Shown: piece by piece, positions 1 to 8,451 of the stretch
Layout of the letters: every line of letters starts with the position of its first letter
How positions within the stretch are numbered: the first letter of the stretch is position 1
Assembly: GCA_947367315.1 (NCBI GenBank)
Contig: CANBDX010000013.1
Span: 1-42,230, forward strand
Length of the DNA: 42,230 bases
From: an uncultured Bacteroidales bacterium
GTDB taxonomy: Bacteria; Bacteroidota; Bacteroidia; Bacteroidales; UBA932
Reading direction: 5' to 3'
Made by a program: the position numbers and the translations under genes
The notes under the pieces: generated by a model
Seen by the model: the letters and a program-made list of their open reading frames with translations, nothing else
Databases searched by the model: none
What the model was told of the DNA's origin: nothing

Positions 1-106
1 TGCCATGGTCGTTGTCGATGAAGAAGAAATCAGGAACGTTGTTTTTCCAGAGATCTTTTCTGAGCTGTACGGCGCACCTTACTGTGTACTGATTCTATAC
101 TCTAGA
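1..106. other. Unassigned left edge, possible truncated gene
   Basis: This is the stretch beyond the symporter stop codon. On the minus strand one frame is open from position 94 to the window edge with good codon use and a plausible protein-like segment (KDLWKNNVPDFFFIDNDHG), but it follows a stop codon at 95-97 and has no ATG, GTG or TTG start. The complementary plus-strand frame is also open and runs into the symporter gene. It may be a gene remnant, a gene with a start I cannot see, or chance. Nothing firm can be said. Confidence 0.2.
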
Positions 107-1741
107 TTACATTTTACCTATGATAGCTCCCACCGCCCACATGAATGCAAAGATTGCGATTGAAGCGATGAACATCTTGAGGAGTCCCTTGCCGACATCA
201 CGTCCGTCTGCACGTACCTGCGCCTTGAAGTTTGCGATGACCTCAGGCTTCTCCGGTTTAGTGATGAAAGTGGCCACGAGCCATGCTGCAGTAGTCACGC
301 CGATAGTCCAGAGGAGTTTCTCGTAGAAAAGAAGCGTTACGTCGCTGATGTGTGGCCATACGATCTGGAAGAAGACAGCACAAAGGAACGACACTGCCAT
401 CGCCACGATCTCAGTCCATGCATTGATTCGCATCCAGAACCAGCGGAGAAGGAAGATCACACCTGTACCTGCACCTATCTGGACCATAAGGTCAAAGCCT
501 GACTTTGCGCTCTCAATAAGGGATACCATCAGTGAGCCGAGGATAATCAGAACGATTGATGACACTCGTGCGACGAGAATAAGTTCCTTATCGCTTGCAT
601 CCTTTCTTACAAAACGTTTCCATACGTCATTGGTAACGTAGTTCGCTCCCATTGAAAGCTGCGCTGAAATAGTAGAGAAAAGTGCTCCCATCAGAGATGC
701 TGCAACAAGTCCATACCATCCGTTCGGAACAATGCTGATAAGAGCAGGGTATGCCATATCGTCGCCCACCAGAGCAGGATCCACATTCGGGAAGGCTTCA
801 CGGATAGAAGCAAGGTCAGGGAAGATCAGAAGCGATGCGAAAGCCGCTATGTACCAAGGCCATGGACGGAGAGCATAGTTAAGGATATTGAAGAACAATG
901 TGCCTCCCACCGCATGCTTAGGGCTCTTGGCTGTGAGCATACGCTGGACTATATATCCTCCACCACCTGGCTCGGATCCCGAATACCATACGTTCCACCA
1001 CTGTACTGCTACCGGGATTATAAAGATTGCGATAAATGCCTCCTTATTTGAAAGAGACGGGAAGAAGTTCAGGCGTGAAGTCACCTCAGGGTTGCTCATG
1101 AGGTTTGACCATCCTCCTACATCAGGATGATTGACACCGTAATACATGACTGCACAAGCTCCACCCATCACCACGGCAAACATGAAGAAGTCTGTGTAAA
1201 TTGTACCTCTGATTCCTGACAAGGTTGTGTAGATAATGGATACGACAGCTGTCACAGTAAGGATTACCGCCGGAGAGATACCGAAGAGGACAACTCCGAT
1301 CTTTACTGCACCAAGAAGTACTGTAGCAGTAACGACCAGGTTATAGATGACTCCGAGGTAGATTGCTCTGAAACCGCGCAGGAACGCTGCAGGCTTACCG
1401 GAATAACGGAGTTCATAGAAGGAGATGTCTGTAGTGGCACCTGAACGCACCCACAGTTTTGAGTACACAAAGACTGTAAGCATACCGGTAAGAAGGAAGG
1501 CCCACCATGCCCAGTTGCCGCTTAGTCCGTCCTCGCGGATGATTTCTGTAAAGAGGTTGGCGCTGTTGGTACTAGTAGTAGCAGCAACCATCGAGACTCC
1601 GATGAGCCACCAAGGCATAGAGCCCGCTGACTTGAAGTACTCGTTGGCTCCCTTTGATTTGGACCTCATAGCGGAAATCGCCGGAATGAGGAACAGCACC
1701 GCAAAGAATGCGGCCATTACAATGTAATCGATATAGTTCAT
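107..1741 (-). CDS. Sodium:solute symporter (SSS family)
   Basis: Predicted inner-membrane Na+-coupled importer of 544 residues, the usual length for the SSS/SGLT-like family. The protein is almost entirely hydrophobic segments, about 13-14, starting with one directly after the start Met. It has the family-typical stretch around GGGGYIVQRMLTAKSPKHA, equivalent to the QR-x-L-x-A-K region of SGLT-type carriers. It is the last gene of the minus-strand operon, 25 bp after the cupin-MBL gene. It most likely imports the sugar or sugar acid that the operon oxidises, dehydrates and cleaves. The family is clear; the substrate cannot be read from sequence. The ATG at 1739-1741 is the only sensible start. 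Confidence 0.9.
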   Translation of the reverse strand: MNYIDYIVMAAFFAVLFLIPAISAMRSKSKGANEYFKSAGSMPWWLIGVSMVAATTSTNSANLFTEIIREDGLSGNWAWWAFLLTGMLTVFVYSKLWVRSGATTDISFYELRYSGKPAAFLRGFRAIYLGVIYNLVVTATVLLGAVKIGVVLFGISPAVILTVTAVVSIIYTTLSGIRGTIYTDFFMFAVVMGGACAVMYYGVNHPDVGGWSNLMSNPEVTSRLNFFPSLSNKEAFIAIFIIPVAVQWWNVWYSGSEPGGGGYIVQRMLTAKSPKHAVGGTLFFNILNYALRPWPWYIAAFASLLIFPDLASIREAFPNVDPALVGDDMAYPALISIVPNGWYGLVAASLMGALFSTISAQLSMGANYVTNDVWKRFVRKDASDKELILVARVSSIVLIILGSLMVSLIESAKSGFDLMVQIGAGTGVIFLLRWFWMRINAWTEIVAMAVSFLCAVFFQIVWPHISDVTLLFYEKLLWTIGVTTAAWLVATFITKPEKPEVIANFKAQVRADGRDVGKGLLKMFIASIAIFAFMWAVGAIIGKM

Positions 1742-1766
1742 GTTAATTCAGTGTTATTTCTTGGTG

Positions 1767-3014
1767 TCAAAAATTCTGCATGTCTGACTTCAAATGTTCG
1801 GAAACTGTGTGTAATGCCAGGAAAAGCTGGTCAGGCATTCCGCAGCCGACCTCGCCGATGAGTTTCAAGGCCATTGCTACAGGTTCATCTTCCACAGACA
1901 TTCCGGATGCTACGTATTCCTTTATCTTGCTGTCATAGAGTTCTACGCGGTCCTTGCAGTACTTGAGGGCGGCAGACACTTCCTCTGCACCTTTGACCAC
2001 CGTGCCTATTCCGTCATAGTCATGACCGCAGACCATATTCTCAAGATGAAGGTCCGAGAGCTTATCAAGGCTCTTCACATATGCCCGAAGGTCACGGTAG
2101 AATCCTACACCCTGGGTCGGTGTGCCGTTGGCCTGCACTGAGTCGCCGGTAAAGGCAGTTCCCGTCTTTGTGTCAATCCATGTGAGGCAGTCGTCATCAT
2201 GACCAGGAGTGGCCACTGCATGGAAACGGCCTTCAAGGAGTTCTCCCTCCTCAAGCAGTCTATCCGGTTCTACACCTTTAAGATAGCTCTGAGGGGCCGG
2301 TGAGTTCTTCGGGAAACGGGTCCTGACGCGGATAGCGACCTTTACAGGATCGCGCAGTGCATCTGCAGAACTCTTCAAGGTGGCTGTCTTCAGACCGTAT
2401 TTGGTGACAAGGGAATGATGACCTCCGATGTGATCACCGTGCACATGGGTATTCAGAAGCCAGTCGATGTCGCCGACCTTCATTCCGAGCTTATCCAAGG
2501 CCGGAATCAGGTAATTTTCAGGCTCAAGATGAGATGAATCGATGAGGATATTCTTCTCTCCCTTGATTAGGATGATTCCTGTCCATACCGGTCCGAAAGG
2601 CACTTTCAGAAGGTAGGTGTCAGGCAGAACCTCCTCGAATTCAGGATACTTTCTGAAGACCTCACCTGTTGCCAGAGACAGGTATTCAGTATTATCCTTT
2701 GATGTATTTGCATTCTCAGCCACAAGCACACGCGCATCCTCAGACACCACGATATGATGCCAGATGCCTGCACGTACATTATAATATTTCAGCGGTTCCA
2801 TCTCAACCCTGTCAGCCTTTTCTCCAACCAGGAGGGTTGCCTTGCCGTGAAGAAGTACAAAGGTCTCGTCAGTGAGATTATGTCTCTCAAGTTCACAGAC
2901 ATTGCTTTCGTCAAAGCGAGGCGCCCAATTAAGCGATGCCAGAGTCCACTTGGCATTATTCACGAGGCGGCGATACTCGGTGCCGCAATGTTCCAATATA
3001 TCTAATCCTTTCAT
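1767..3014 (-). CDS. Cupin + metallo-beta-lactamase-fold hydrolase fusion
   Basis: A 415-residue two-domain protein. Residues ~20-105 look like a cupin barrel (DE at 49-50, LLHGKATLLVG, then AGIWHHIVV with His86/87). Residues ~125-335 are a metallo-beta-lactamase fold with the full two-metal ligand set: H190-x-H192-x-D194-H195, H272 (TPGHDDD), D291 (FTGDS) and H331 (CGHDYD). A helical tail follows. The upstream in-frame ATG at 3119 lies deep in the preceding gene, so ATG 3014 is chosen; it leaves 31 bp after the DUF1116-like stop. MBL-fold enzymes hydrolyse esters, thioesters and lactones. Between a sugar dehydrogenase operon and a symporter, a sugar-lactonase role is attractive but inferred. 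Glyoxalase-II-like thioester hydrolysis is the main alternative. Confidence 0.8.
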   Translation of the reverse strand: MKGLDILEHCGTEYRRLVNNAKWTLASLNWAPRFDESNVCELERHNLTDETFVLLHGKATLLVGEKADRVEMEPLKYYNVRAGIWHHIVVSEDARVLVAENANTSKDNTEYLSLATGEVFRKYPEFEEVLPDTYLLKVPFGPVWTGIILIKGEKNILIDSSHLEPENYLIPALDKLGMKVGDIDWLLNTHVHGDHIGGHHSLVTKYGLKTATLKSSADALRDPVKVAIRVRTRFPKNSPAPQSYLKGVEPDRLLEEGELLEGRFHAVATPGHDDDCLTWIDTKTGTAFTGDSVQANGTPTQGVGFYRDLRAYVKSLDKLSDLHLENMVCGHDYDGIGTVVKGAEEVSAALKYCKDRVELYDSKIKEYVASGMSVEDEPVAMALKLIGEVGCGMPDQLFLALHTVSEHLKSDMQNF

Positions 3015-3045
3015 ACGATAGCTTAATTTAAAGATGCCAGAACAA

Positions 3046-4089
3046 TCACTGACACTTGACCTGTGCTTCTGTGTGCGCAACGACCGGCATACGGGTCGAG
3101 CCCGCTCCCATCCAGCCACCGTTCACATCCATCATACCGCCGTTTATAACCAGTCCCTCTCCTTCGACTCCGAAGTCAGGATTGATCGGGCGGATGGTTC
3201 CACCCCAACCACGGCACTCCACGACAGAGCTGTCTCCGATCCAAGGCAGTTGATTCTCCTTCTTTGCCCCTGGGGTCAGATATGGACCTATGATCATAGG
3301 TGAAGGGGCTACATGCCATACGCCATCGACCTTGATTCCGTAGTCCACTCCATTTCCTCCGGCAGCAGTCATCAGACCTTTAACTCCCTGTTTCTCAAGA
3401 CCAAGCAGCAGAGCGCGGCTGGCTGCTTGGCCGAAATTATGGGTAAAGCGGTTTGTCGTCGCGAAATATTCCAGAAGGTCATCCTTGTTCTCACACTTAA
3501 GCACGTACGGGATGATAGCCCTTGTAAACAGTGCATCGATTGCCTTCTGGGACGAATGCAGTTCATCGCCCATGCGGAGTGCCTCGTGGAAAAGTTCCTT
3601 CATCGGGAAACCTCCGACTTCCTTCAGAACAGCTACAAGTGGTGGGAAAAGTTCATCCCCGAGCCATTTTAGGTTTGCTGCAATCTCTTCCGAATATACG
3701 CCCCAGCCGCAGAATCCGCCGCCGAACTTGCCCTCAGCAGGGAAAAGGCCGGCAACACCACCAGTCTCCCTGTCTTCCACGATGAGAAGGGGAACAGACT
3801 TGGTGATGATTCCATATCCTGAACCGTTTGTGGCATAGTCATATGCAGCTTCCACCTTGACTTCACCAGACTTGAGCATACGCACAGCCTCTTCCTCAGT
3901 CTTTGCCCAGCCCTCGAAGAAACAGGCATTCACCATACTGCGCTGATGGCCCAGACACATCATGTCATACTCAATAGGAGGACCAGCATGAAGCACGGTC
4001 TTGTCGGCAAGCCCCAAGAACTCGCCAGCCTTTCTAACATCAATCCAGTAAGGATCACCTTTCCAACGTAATTCTTCCGGTTTAATCAT
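3046..4089 (-). CDS. DUF1116-like protein (AllG/YlbE-related)
   Basis: A soluble 347-residue protein with no signal peptide. The N-terminal part (VLHAGPPIEYDMMCLGHQR, then MVNACFFEGWAKTEEEA and a stretch leading to SVPLLIVED) matches my recollection of DUF1116, the family of E. coli YlbE/AllG and YahG. AllG is linked to oxamate carbamoyltransferase together with FdrA/AllF and a DUF2877 protein; neither partner is visible here. Glycine-rich motifs GGFCGWGVY, TAAGGNGVDYG and CRGWGGTIRP suggest binding of an anionic ligand. Its ATG overlaps the stop of the FAD gene by 4 bp (ATGA), so the two are translationally coupled and probably work together. The family assignment is from memory of motifs and is moderate; function is unknown. 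Confidence 0.5.
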   Translation of the reverse strand: MIKPEELRWKGDPYWIDVRKAGEFLGLADKTVLHAGPPIEYDMMCLGHQRSMVNACFFEGWAKTEEEAVRMLKSGEVKVEAAYDYATNGSGYGIITKSVPLLIVEDRETGGVAGLFPAEGKFGGGFCGWGVYSEEIAANLKWLGDELFPPLVAVLKEVGGFPMKELFHEALRMGDELHSSQKAIDALFTRAIIPYVLKCENKDDLLEYFATTNRFTHNFGQAASRALLLGLEKQGVKGLMTAAGGNGVDYGIKVDGVWHVAPSPMIIGPYLTPGAKKENQLPWIGDSSVVECRGWGGTIRPINPDFGVEGEGLVINGGMMDVNGGWMGAGSTRMPVVAHTEAQVKCQ

Positions 4090-5153
4090 ATTTGTTCGTT
4101 TTTTACTTCCAATGTAGCTTCACGGCCGGCTATCGTGCCGAAGACCATGGCTGCTGTGCCTCCGTTGCCTCCAAGACGGTTCAGGCCGTGGACTCCTGCT
4201 GTGACCTCGCCGCAGGCAAAGACTCCCGGAACTGGAACGCCGTCATGGTCAAGTACACGACATTTTGAATCTATGACTATACCTCCCAAAGACGAATGTG
4301 GAGCCGGAGCGACTTTGATCATGCGCTCGGACAGGTCCATCCTGCATTCAAGCAGTTTGTCATCGGGAACCTCCGTCAGATCATATATTGCATAACCTCC
4401 CTGGTCAAAGATGGCCTTGGACAGTTCATCCTTGTTCAGTCTGGCATCGCCCAGGAACTCCTCTCCGTCCATATTCAGGAGTCTTGCTCCCTCATAAAGA
4501 AGAGTAGTAATCACGGGGATGCCACGTCTCAGGCCCTCCACACGCACCGTCGGCTCGTACTGAACATGATTTTCATCCACATCCTTGACTGCTCCGCCAA
4601 GTGCCTCTGCGATCAGCAGCCCGTCACCTTTCAGATACCCGGGATTGGTCGAGAAGTCATATTTTCCACACCAGCCTCCCGTAGCGATGATGATCCTGAC
4701 ATCAGGACGCTCGGCACGGATTGCCAGTACATCCTCTGCAGTCACAGTACGGTTTTCCACCGTAATCTTGTTCTTCAGCCGCTTCTTGATGTCACCGAGC
4801 GCAATGGCTCCGATGGCATGTCTGATGGATACGCACCGTGGGATGCTGCTGCCAAGAGGACGGATGACAGTGTCATCAAAAGCGAACTCATCCTTCAGAG
4901 TCAATGACTCACGACACATGGCCTCGACCAGCAGACGGTCGTTCTCATACTTTCCGCTTGAGAGAGTGTCCTCGACGAACTGCTCCACAGAGTCCTCTGG
5001 AAGCACAGGGCAGTTAAGCGCGTGGATGTCAGGAGAGTTGCCGACACCATTGGCCACCAGGGTGACAGATGCGCCACCTGCCACTGCCGCCTCGGCTGCC
5101 CTCCATCCGGCAAGTCCGCCGCCGATTATAAATATGTCGCTGACGACCTTCAT
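4086..5153 (-). CDS. FAD-dependent oxidoreductase, fumarate reductase/NadB-like
   Basis: A 355-residue flavoprotein. The dinucleotide-binding motif IIGGGLAGWRAAEAA sits at residues 9-23. A GARLLNMDGEEFLGD stretch and PHSSLGGIVID followed by ACGEVTAGVHGLNRLGGNGG are hallmarks of the FAD_binding_2 family (fumarate reductase, succinate dehydrogenase, L-aspartate oxidase). It is much shorter than NadB or SdhA (over 500 residues) and has no C-terminal helical domain, so it is unlikely to be an ordinary aspartate oxidase. It overlaps KDG kinase by 1 bp (TAATG) and the DUF1116-like gene by 4 bp. Neighbours suggest oxidation or reduction of a small organic acid in sugar-acid breakdown. Cytoplasmic; the redox partner is unknown. 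Confidence 0.75.
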   Translation of the reverse strand: MKVVSDIFIIGGGLAGWRAAEAAVAGGASVTLVANGVGNSPDIHALNCPVLPEDSVEQFVEDTLSSGKYENDRLLVEAMCRESLTLKDEFAFDDTVIRPLGSSIPRCVSIRHAIGAIALGDIKKRLKNKITVENRTVTAEDVLAIRAERPDVRIIIATGGWCGKYDFSTNPGYLKGDGLLIAEALGGAVKDVDENHVQYEPTVRVEGLRRGIPVITTLLYEGARLLNMDGEEFLGDARLNKDELSKAIFDQGGYAIYDLTEVPDDKLLECRMDLSERMIKVAPAPHSSLGGIVIDSKCRVLDHDGVPVPGVFACGEVTAGVHGLNRLGGNGGTAAMVFGTIAGREATLEVKNEQI

Positions 5154-6178
5154 TATCTCTGAACTCGTCCTGTTCCGTTTCCTGCTGCGAGAGCCTCCAC
5201 ATCCTTCACCTTCACGAGATTGAAGTCGTGCTCGATAGAATGCTTCAGACAGCTTGCTGCCACAGCGAAATCAATCGCCCCCTGAGTGTCCTTTCCTGCA
5301 ATCAGGGCATAGATGAGTCCACCGCCGAAGCTGTCGCCGCCACCTACGCGGTCAACGATATGAACCTTGTATTCGGTAGAGAAGCAGGCCTCCTTTGTCG
5401 CTGCATCGTAGAGCATACCAGCCCAAAGGTTATCAAATGCTGAAAGCGAAGTACGGAGAGTGATAGCTACCTTCTTCACGCCGAAACGCTCCACAAGCTG
5501 CTCTGCAACAGATACATACCCTTCCTTATTGAGTTTACCAGACTCCACGTCGCTGCCTTCGCCCACGATGCCGAACACGTCTGCTGCGTCTGCCTCATTA
5601 GCAATCAGTACATCCACATATGGAACCAGCTCGGCCATCACACGGCCAGCCTCCTGCTTTGTCCAGAGCTTTCCGCGGTAGTTAAGGTCGCATGACACGG
5701 TTATGCCATGCTCACGGCAATACTTCAGTGCATCAAGACATACAGCAGGCATCTCACCGCCGAGGGCAGGGGTGATGCCTGTGAAATGGAACCACTCTGC
5801 TCCTTCAAAGATCTTTGCCCAGTCGAAGTCCTCACGCTTTGCTGTAGCTATCGATGAGTCCGCACGGTCATAGACCACTCTTGACGGACGCTGAGAGGCT
5901 CCCTTCTCGACAAAGTAAAGGCCCAGACGCTTTCCGCCCCATACTATATCCTTGGTGTCAACGCCGAAATGACGCACGGCATTCCTGGCACACTCCCCGA
6001 GAGGATTGTCCGGAAGCTTGGTCACGAACGATGACTCGATGCCGTAATTTGCAAGCGACACGGCTACGTTGGCCTCACCACCTGCATATGAAGCCTCGAA
6101 CTTTTCTGCCTGATAGAACATCTGATATCCCTCAGGATTCAGACGCATCATTATTTCTCCAAATGTAACTACTTTCAT
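5153..6178 (-). CDS. kdgK: 2-dehydro-3-deoxygluconokinase (KDG kinase, PfkB family)
   Basis: Phosphorylates 2-keto-3-deoxygluconate at O6 with ATP to give KDPG, the substrate of the aldolase encoded just upstream in the operon. It has 341 residues, the normal length. PfkB features are the N-terminal GEIMMRLNPEG, the sugar-binding YAGGEANVAVSLANYG and the C-terminal DRVGGGDSFGGG with the catalytic Asp in GGGD. Start ATG 6178 is 3 bp after the aldolase stop. Because the kinase needs a 6-hydroxyl, its presence argues that the dehydrated acid is a hexonate rather than a 6-deoxy acid such as rhamnonate. Close relatives include fructokinases; the aldolase next door makes KDG the best substrate guess. 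Confidence 0.85.
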   Translation of the reverse strand: MKVVTFGEIMMRLNPEGYQMFYQAEKFEASYAGGEANVAVSLANYGIESSFVTKLPDNPLGECARNAVRHFGVDTKDIVWGGKRLGLYFVEKGASQRPSRVVYDRADSSIATAKREDFDWAKIFEGAEWFHFTGITPALGGEMPAVCLDALKYCREHGITVSCDLNYRGKLWTKQEAGRVMAELVPYVDVLIANEADAADVFGIVGEGSDVESGKLNKEGYVSVAEQLVERFGVKKVAITLRTSLSAFDNLWAGMLYDAATKEACFSTEYKVHIVDRVGGGDSFGGGLIYALIAGKDTQGAIDFAVAASCLKHSIEHDFNLVKVKDVEALAAGNGTGRVQR

Positions 6179-6181
6179 GTC

Positions 6182-6796
6182 TTAGATTTTTGAATTCTTA
6201 ACGAGCTGGGCAGCAGTGGCTGTGATCTTATCCCACTCGCCGTTTGCTATCCATTCCTTATTAGTAAGATTTCCTCCGACTCCTGCGCCAACGCAACCTG
6301 CCTTGATGTAATCGGCCACATTGTCCGGGCCTATGCCTCCCACGGCAAGGAAAGGGATGTGCGACAGAGGTGCCATCACAGCCTTGACGTATTCAGGACC
6401 GAGTACGCCGATAGGGAAAAGCTTCACATAGCTTGCCCCTGCGTTCCAGGCCGCAACCGCTTCTGACGGAGTAAGTGCACCAGGCATGGCCATAAGACCG
6501 TCCGCAACACACTTCTTTATAAGTTCCACATTGACGTTAGGTGTAACCATGTATTCGCCGCCTGCATCTTCGCAGATCATCAGCTGCTCTTCTGTCAACA
6601 CTGTACCTGCACCGACCTTCACCACATCACCGAAACTGCTCTTGATTGCCTTGATTGCGGCAGCCGTGTCCTTCCAGGTCTCCGGCGACTTCTGGTTGAA
6701 TGTAACTTCAACCATATCGATTCCACCCTTCACATATGCCTCTGTAAGTCTGAGGCATGTATCCGGCTCAAAGCCGCGTATAATCGCTACTATCAT
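6182..6796 (-). CDS. eda: KDPG/KHG aldolase (bifunctional 2-keto-3-deoxy-6-phosphogluconate aldolase)
   Basis: Class I aldolase that cleaves KDPG to pyruvate and glyceraldehyde 3-phosphate. The protein of about 204 residues shows the family order: VAIIRG, VEVTFNQ with the catalytic Glu, GAGTVLTEEQ, PGALTPSEA and the Schiff-base Lys in SYVKLFPIG, then AVGGIG. I chose ATG 6794-6796, which sits 1 bp after the stop of the dehydratase gene (TAA-T-ATG), the same junction type as SDR/dehydratase. An ATG at 6815-6817 would add seven residues and overlap the dehydratase by 20 bp. With the kinase it completes an Entner-Doudoroff lower branch. Confidence 0.88.
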   Translation of the reverse strand: MIVAIIRGFEPDTCLRLTEAYVKGGIDMVEVTFNQKSPETWKDTAAAIKAIKSSFGDVVKVGAGTVLTEEQLMICEDAGGEYMVTPNVNVELIKKCVADGLMAMPGALTPSEAVAAWNAGASYVKLFPIGVLGPEYVKAVMAPLSHIPFLAVGGIGPDNVADYIKAGCVGAGVGGNLTNKEWIANGEWDKITATAAQLVKNSKI

Positions 6797-6797
6797 A

Positions 6798-8450
6798 TTA
6801 TTCCCAGATTCCTCCATGAGCCATGGAGCCTACATTTTTAACGAAAAGATTCAGGAAACGAGGATACTTCGATCCGTCGAACTTCCAGTTGAAGTCCTTC
6901 TTGCGTGACTCGAGATCAGCATCGACATCAATCTTACGGTTCGGAATGTCGATAGTGATGATGTCACCATCCTTGACAAGACCGAGAGGACCCATAAGAG
7001 CAGCCTCTGGAGATACATAACCGATCGAAAGACCTGATGTACCACCAGAGAAACGGCCGTCAGTAATCACTGCACAAGACTCATAGAGTTCCTTTCTGCC
7101 CTTGAGCATCTCCTGGAAGGTAAACGCCGTAGTTCCGAAACGGCCCTTGAGTCCGAGGAAGCGGAGCACGCAAGCATCTCCGACCTTGATCTGACCTGCC
7201 TTGAGTGCATTCAGAGCATCATCAAGTTCATCAAACACACGTGCCGGGCCCTTGAATGTCATAAGTTTCTCAGGAACAGCAGCAATCTTGATGATAGAGC
7301 CCTCTGGAGCAAGGTTTCCATAAAGAACTCCGATGCCAGGCATCTTCATCACAGGATTGTCAAGAGTGTGGATCACATTGCGGTTATATACCTTGGCGTT
7401 CTTCACGTTCTCCGCAAGAGTCTTTCCTGTAACAGTCATACAATCTCCATCTAGCTTTGGAAGGAGTTCCTTTATGACTGCCGGCATTCCACCTGCAAGG
7501 CAGAGGTCATGAACAGAATATCTTGCACCGCTCGGAACGATATGCGCCAGCAATGGAATCTCATTAGATGCCTCATCAAAATACTTCCACCATGGCTCGT
7601 CATAGCCTGCCTCATGCGCGATGGCAGGAATATGAAGGATCAGGTTAGATGAAGCGGCCAAAGCCATATCCATCTTGATGGCATTGCGCACAGACTTCGG
7701 AGTGATGATCTTCCTTGCAGTCACGCCTTCCTCCACAAGACCCATGATACGGCGGCCTGCCTTATATGCAATCTGATAAAGTTCGCTTGAGGTTGCAGCG
7801 GCAGTCGAGTTGCCAGGGAGAGACATTCCAAGAACCTCTGCCACCATGCACATGGAGTTGGCTGTAGTCATTGAAGTACAGCCTCCGCATGAACCCCATG
7901 AGTGCTCGATGAGATCGTTATATTCGTCAGCATCTATACGTCCCGCTTCCATTGCGCCGACCTTGTCCTGGGCGTGGATATGGATTACTTCCTTGCCGCG
8001 ACAGATGCCATGGGGCATGTATCCTCCGGTAACCATGATGGCAGGGATGTCAAGTCTGGCAGCTGCCATAAGATGGCCCGGAACGATAGAGTCGCATGTC
8101 GAAAGGAGAACCATTCCGTCAAAGAAATTGCCCTCGACGGTAAGCTCCACCTGATCTGCGATACAGTTGCGGCTTGGAACCTCGATATACTTAGGGTCCT
8201 TCTCGACCATGCCGTCACAGATGGCGGTTGTCATGACCTCGATCGGAAGACCACCTGCGTCACGCACTCCGGCCTTCACCCTTTCAGCTACCTGCTTGAG
8301 GTGAACATGGCCGGGGTTATATTCGTTCCAGGAATTGACGATTGCAATACGTGGCTTGGACTGCTCCTCCGCAGAATAGCCCATGCCACACATCAGTCCT
8401 CGGCGGCACTCGCTCGCCTGACTGAATTCCCATTGACTTTTAAGGGCCAT
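6798..8450 (-). CDS. IlvD/Edd-family sugar-acid dehydratase
   Basis: A 550-residue Fe-S dehydratase that removes water from an aldonate to give a 2-keto-3-deoxy acid; the operon makes a sugar-acid role more likely than dihydroxy-acid dehydration for branched amino acids. Visible cluster and active-site motifs are NSWNEYNPGHVHL (38-50), ICDGM (77-81), STCDSIVPGH with C119 (117-126), SWGSCGGCTSM with C188 (184-194) and, near the end, ITDGRFSGGTSGLSIG. Where [2Fe-2S] members carry Cys in the first motif this protein has Gly (NPGHVH), as I recall for E. coli IlvD, which would suggest a more oxygen-sensitive cluster. The in-frame GTG at 8462 lies inside the SDR gene; ATG 8450 follows its stop by 1 bp. 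Confidence 0.85.
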   Translation of the reverse strand: MALKSQWEFSQASECRRGLMCGMGYSAEEQSKPRIAIVNSWNEYNPGHVHLKQVAERVKAGVRDAGGLPIEVMTTAICDGMVEKDPKYIEVPSRNCIADQVELTVEGNFFDGMVLLSTCDSIVPGHLMAAARLDIPAIMVTGGYMPHGICRGKEVIHIHAQDKVGAMEAGRIDADEYNDLIEHSWGSCGGCTSMTTANSMCMVAEVLGMSLPGNSTAAATSSELYQIAYKAGRRIMGLVEEGVTARKIITPKSVRNAIKMDMALAASSNLILHIPAIAHEAGYDEPWWKYFDEASNEIPLLAHIVPSGARYSVHDLCLAGGMPAVIKELLPKLDGDCMTVTGKTLAENVKNAKVYNRNVIHTLDNPVMKMPGIGVLYGNLAPEGSIIKIAAVPEKLMTFKGPARVFDELDDALNALKAGQIKVGDACVLRFLGLKGRFGTTAFTFQEMLKGRKELYESCAVITDGRFSGGTSGLSIGYVSPEAALMGPLGLVKDGDIITIDIPNRKIDVDADLESRKKDFNWKFDGSKYPRFLNLFVKNVGSMAHGGIWE

Positions 8451-8451
8451 A

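Noticed and set aside
3015..3119. N-terminal extension of the cupin-MBL protein
   Set aside because: The extra 35 residues overlap the end of the DUF1116-like gene, are rich in Arg and Ser and do not resemble a cupin; ATG 3014 gives a clean start.
4086..5153. L-aspartate oxidase (nadB)
   Set aside because: The protein is far too short, lacks the C-terminal helical domain, and the neighbours are sugar-acid genes rather than nadA/nadC.
6798..8450. Housekeeping ilvD for branched-chain amino acid synthesis
   Set aside because: No other ilv gene is nearby; it is packed between a sugar dehydrogenase and KDPG aldolase.
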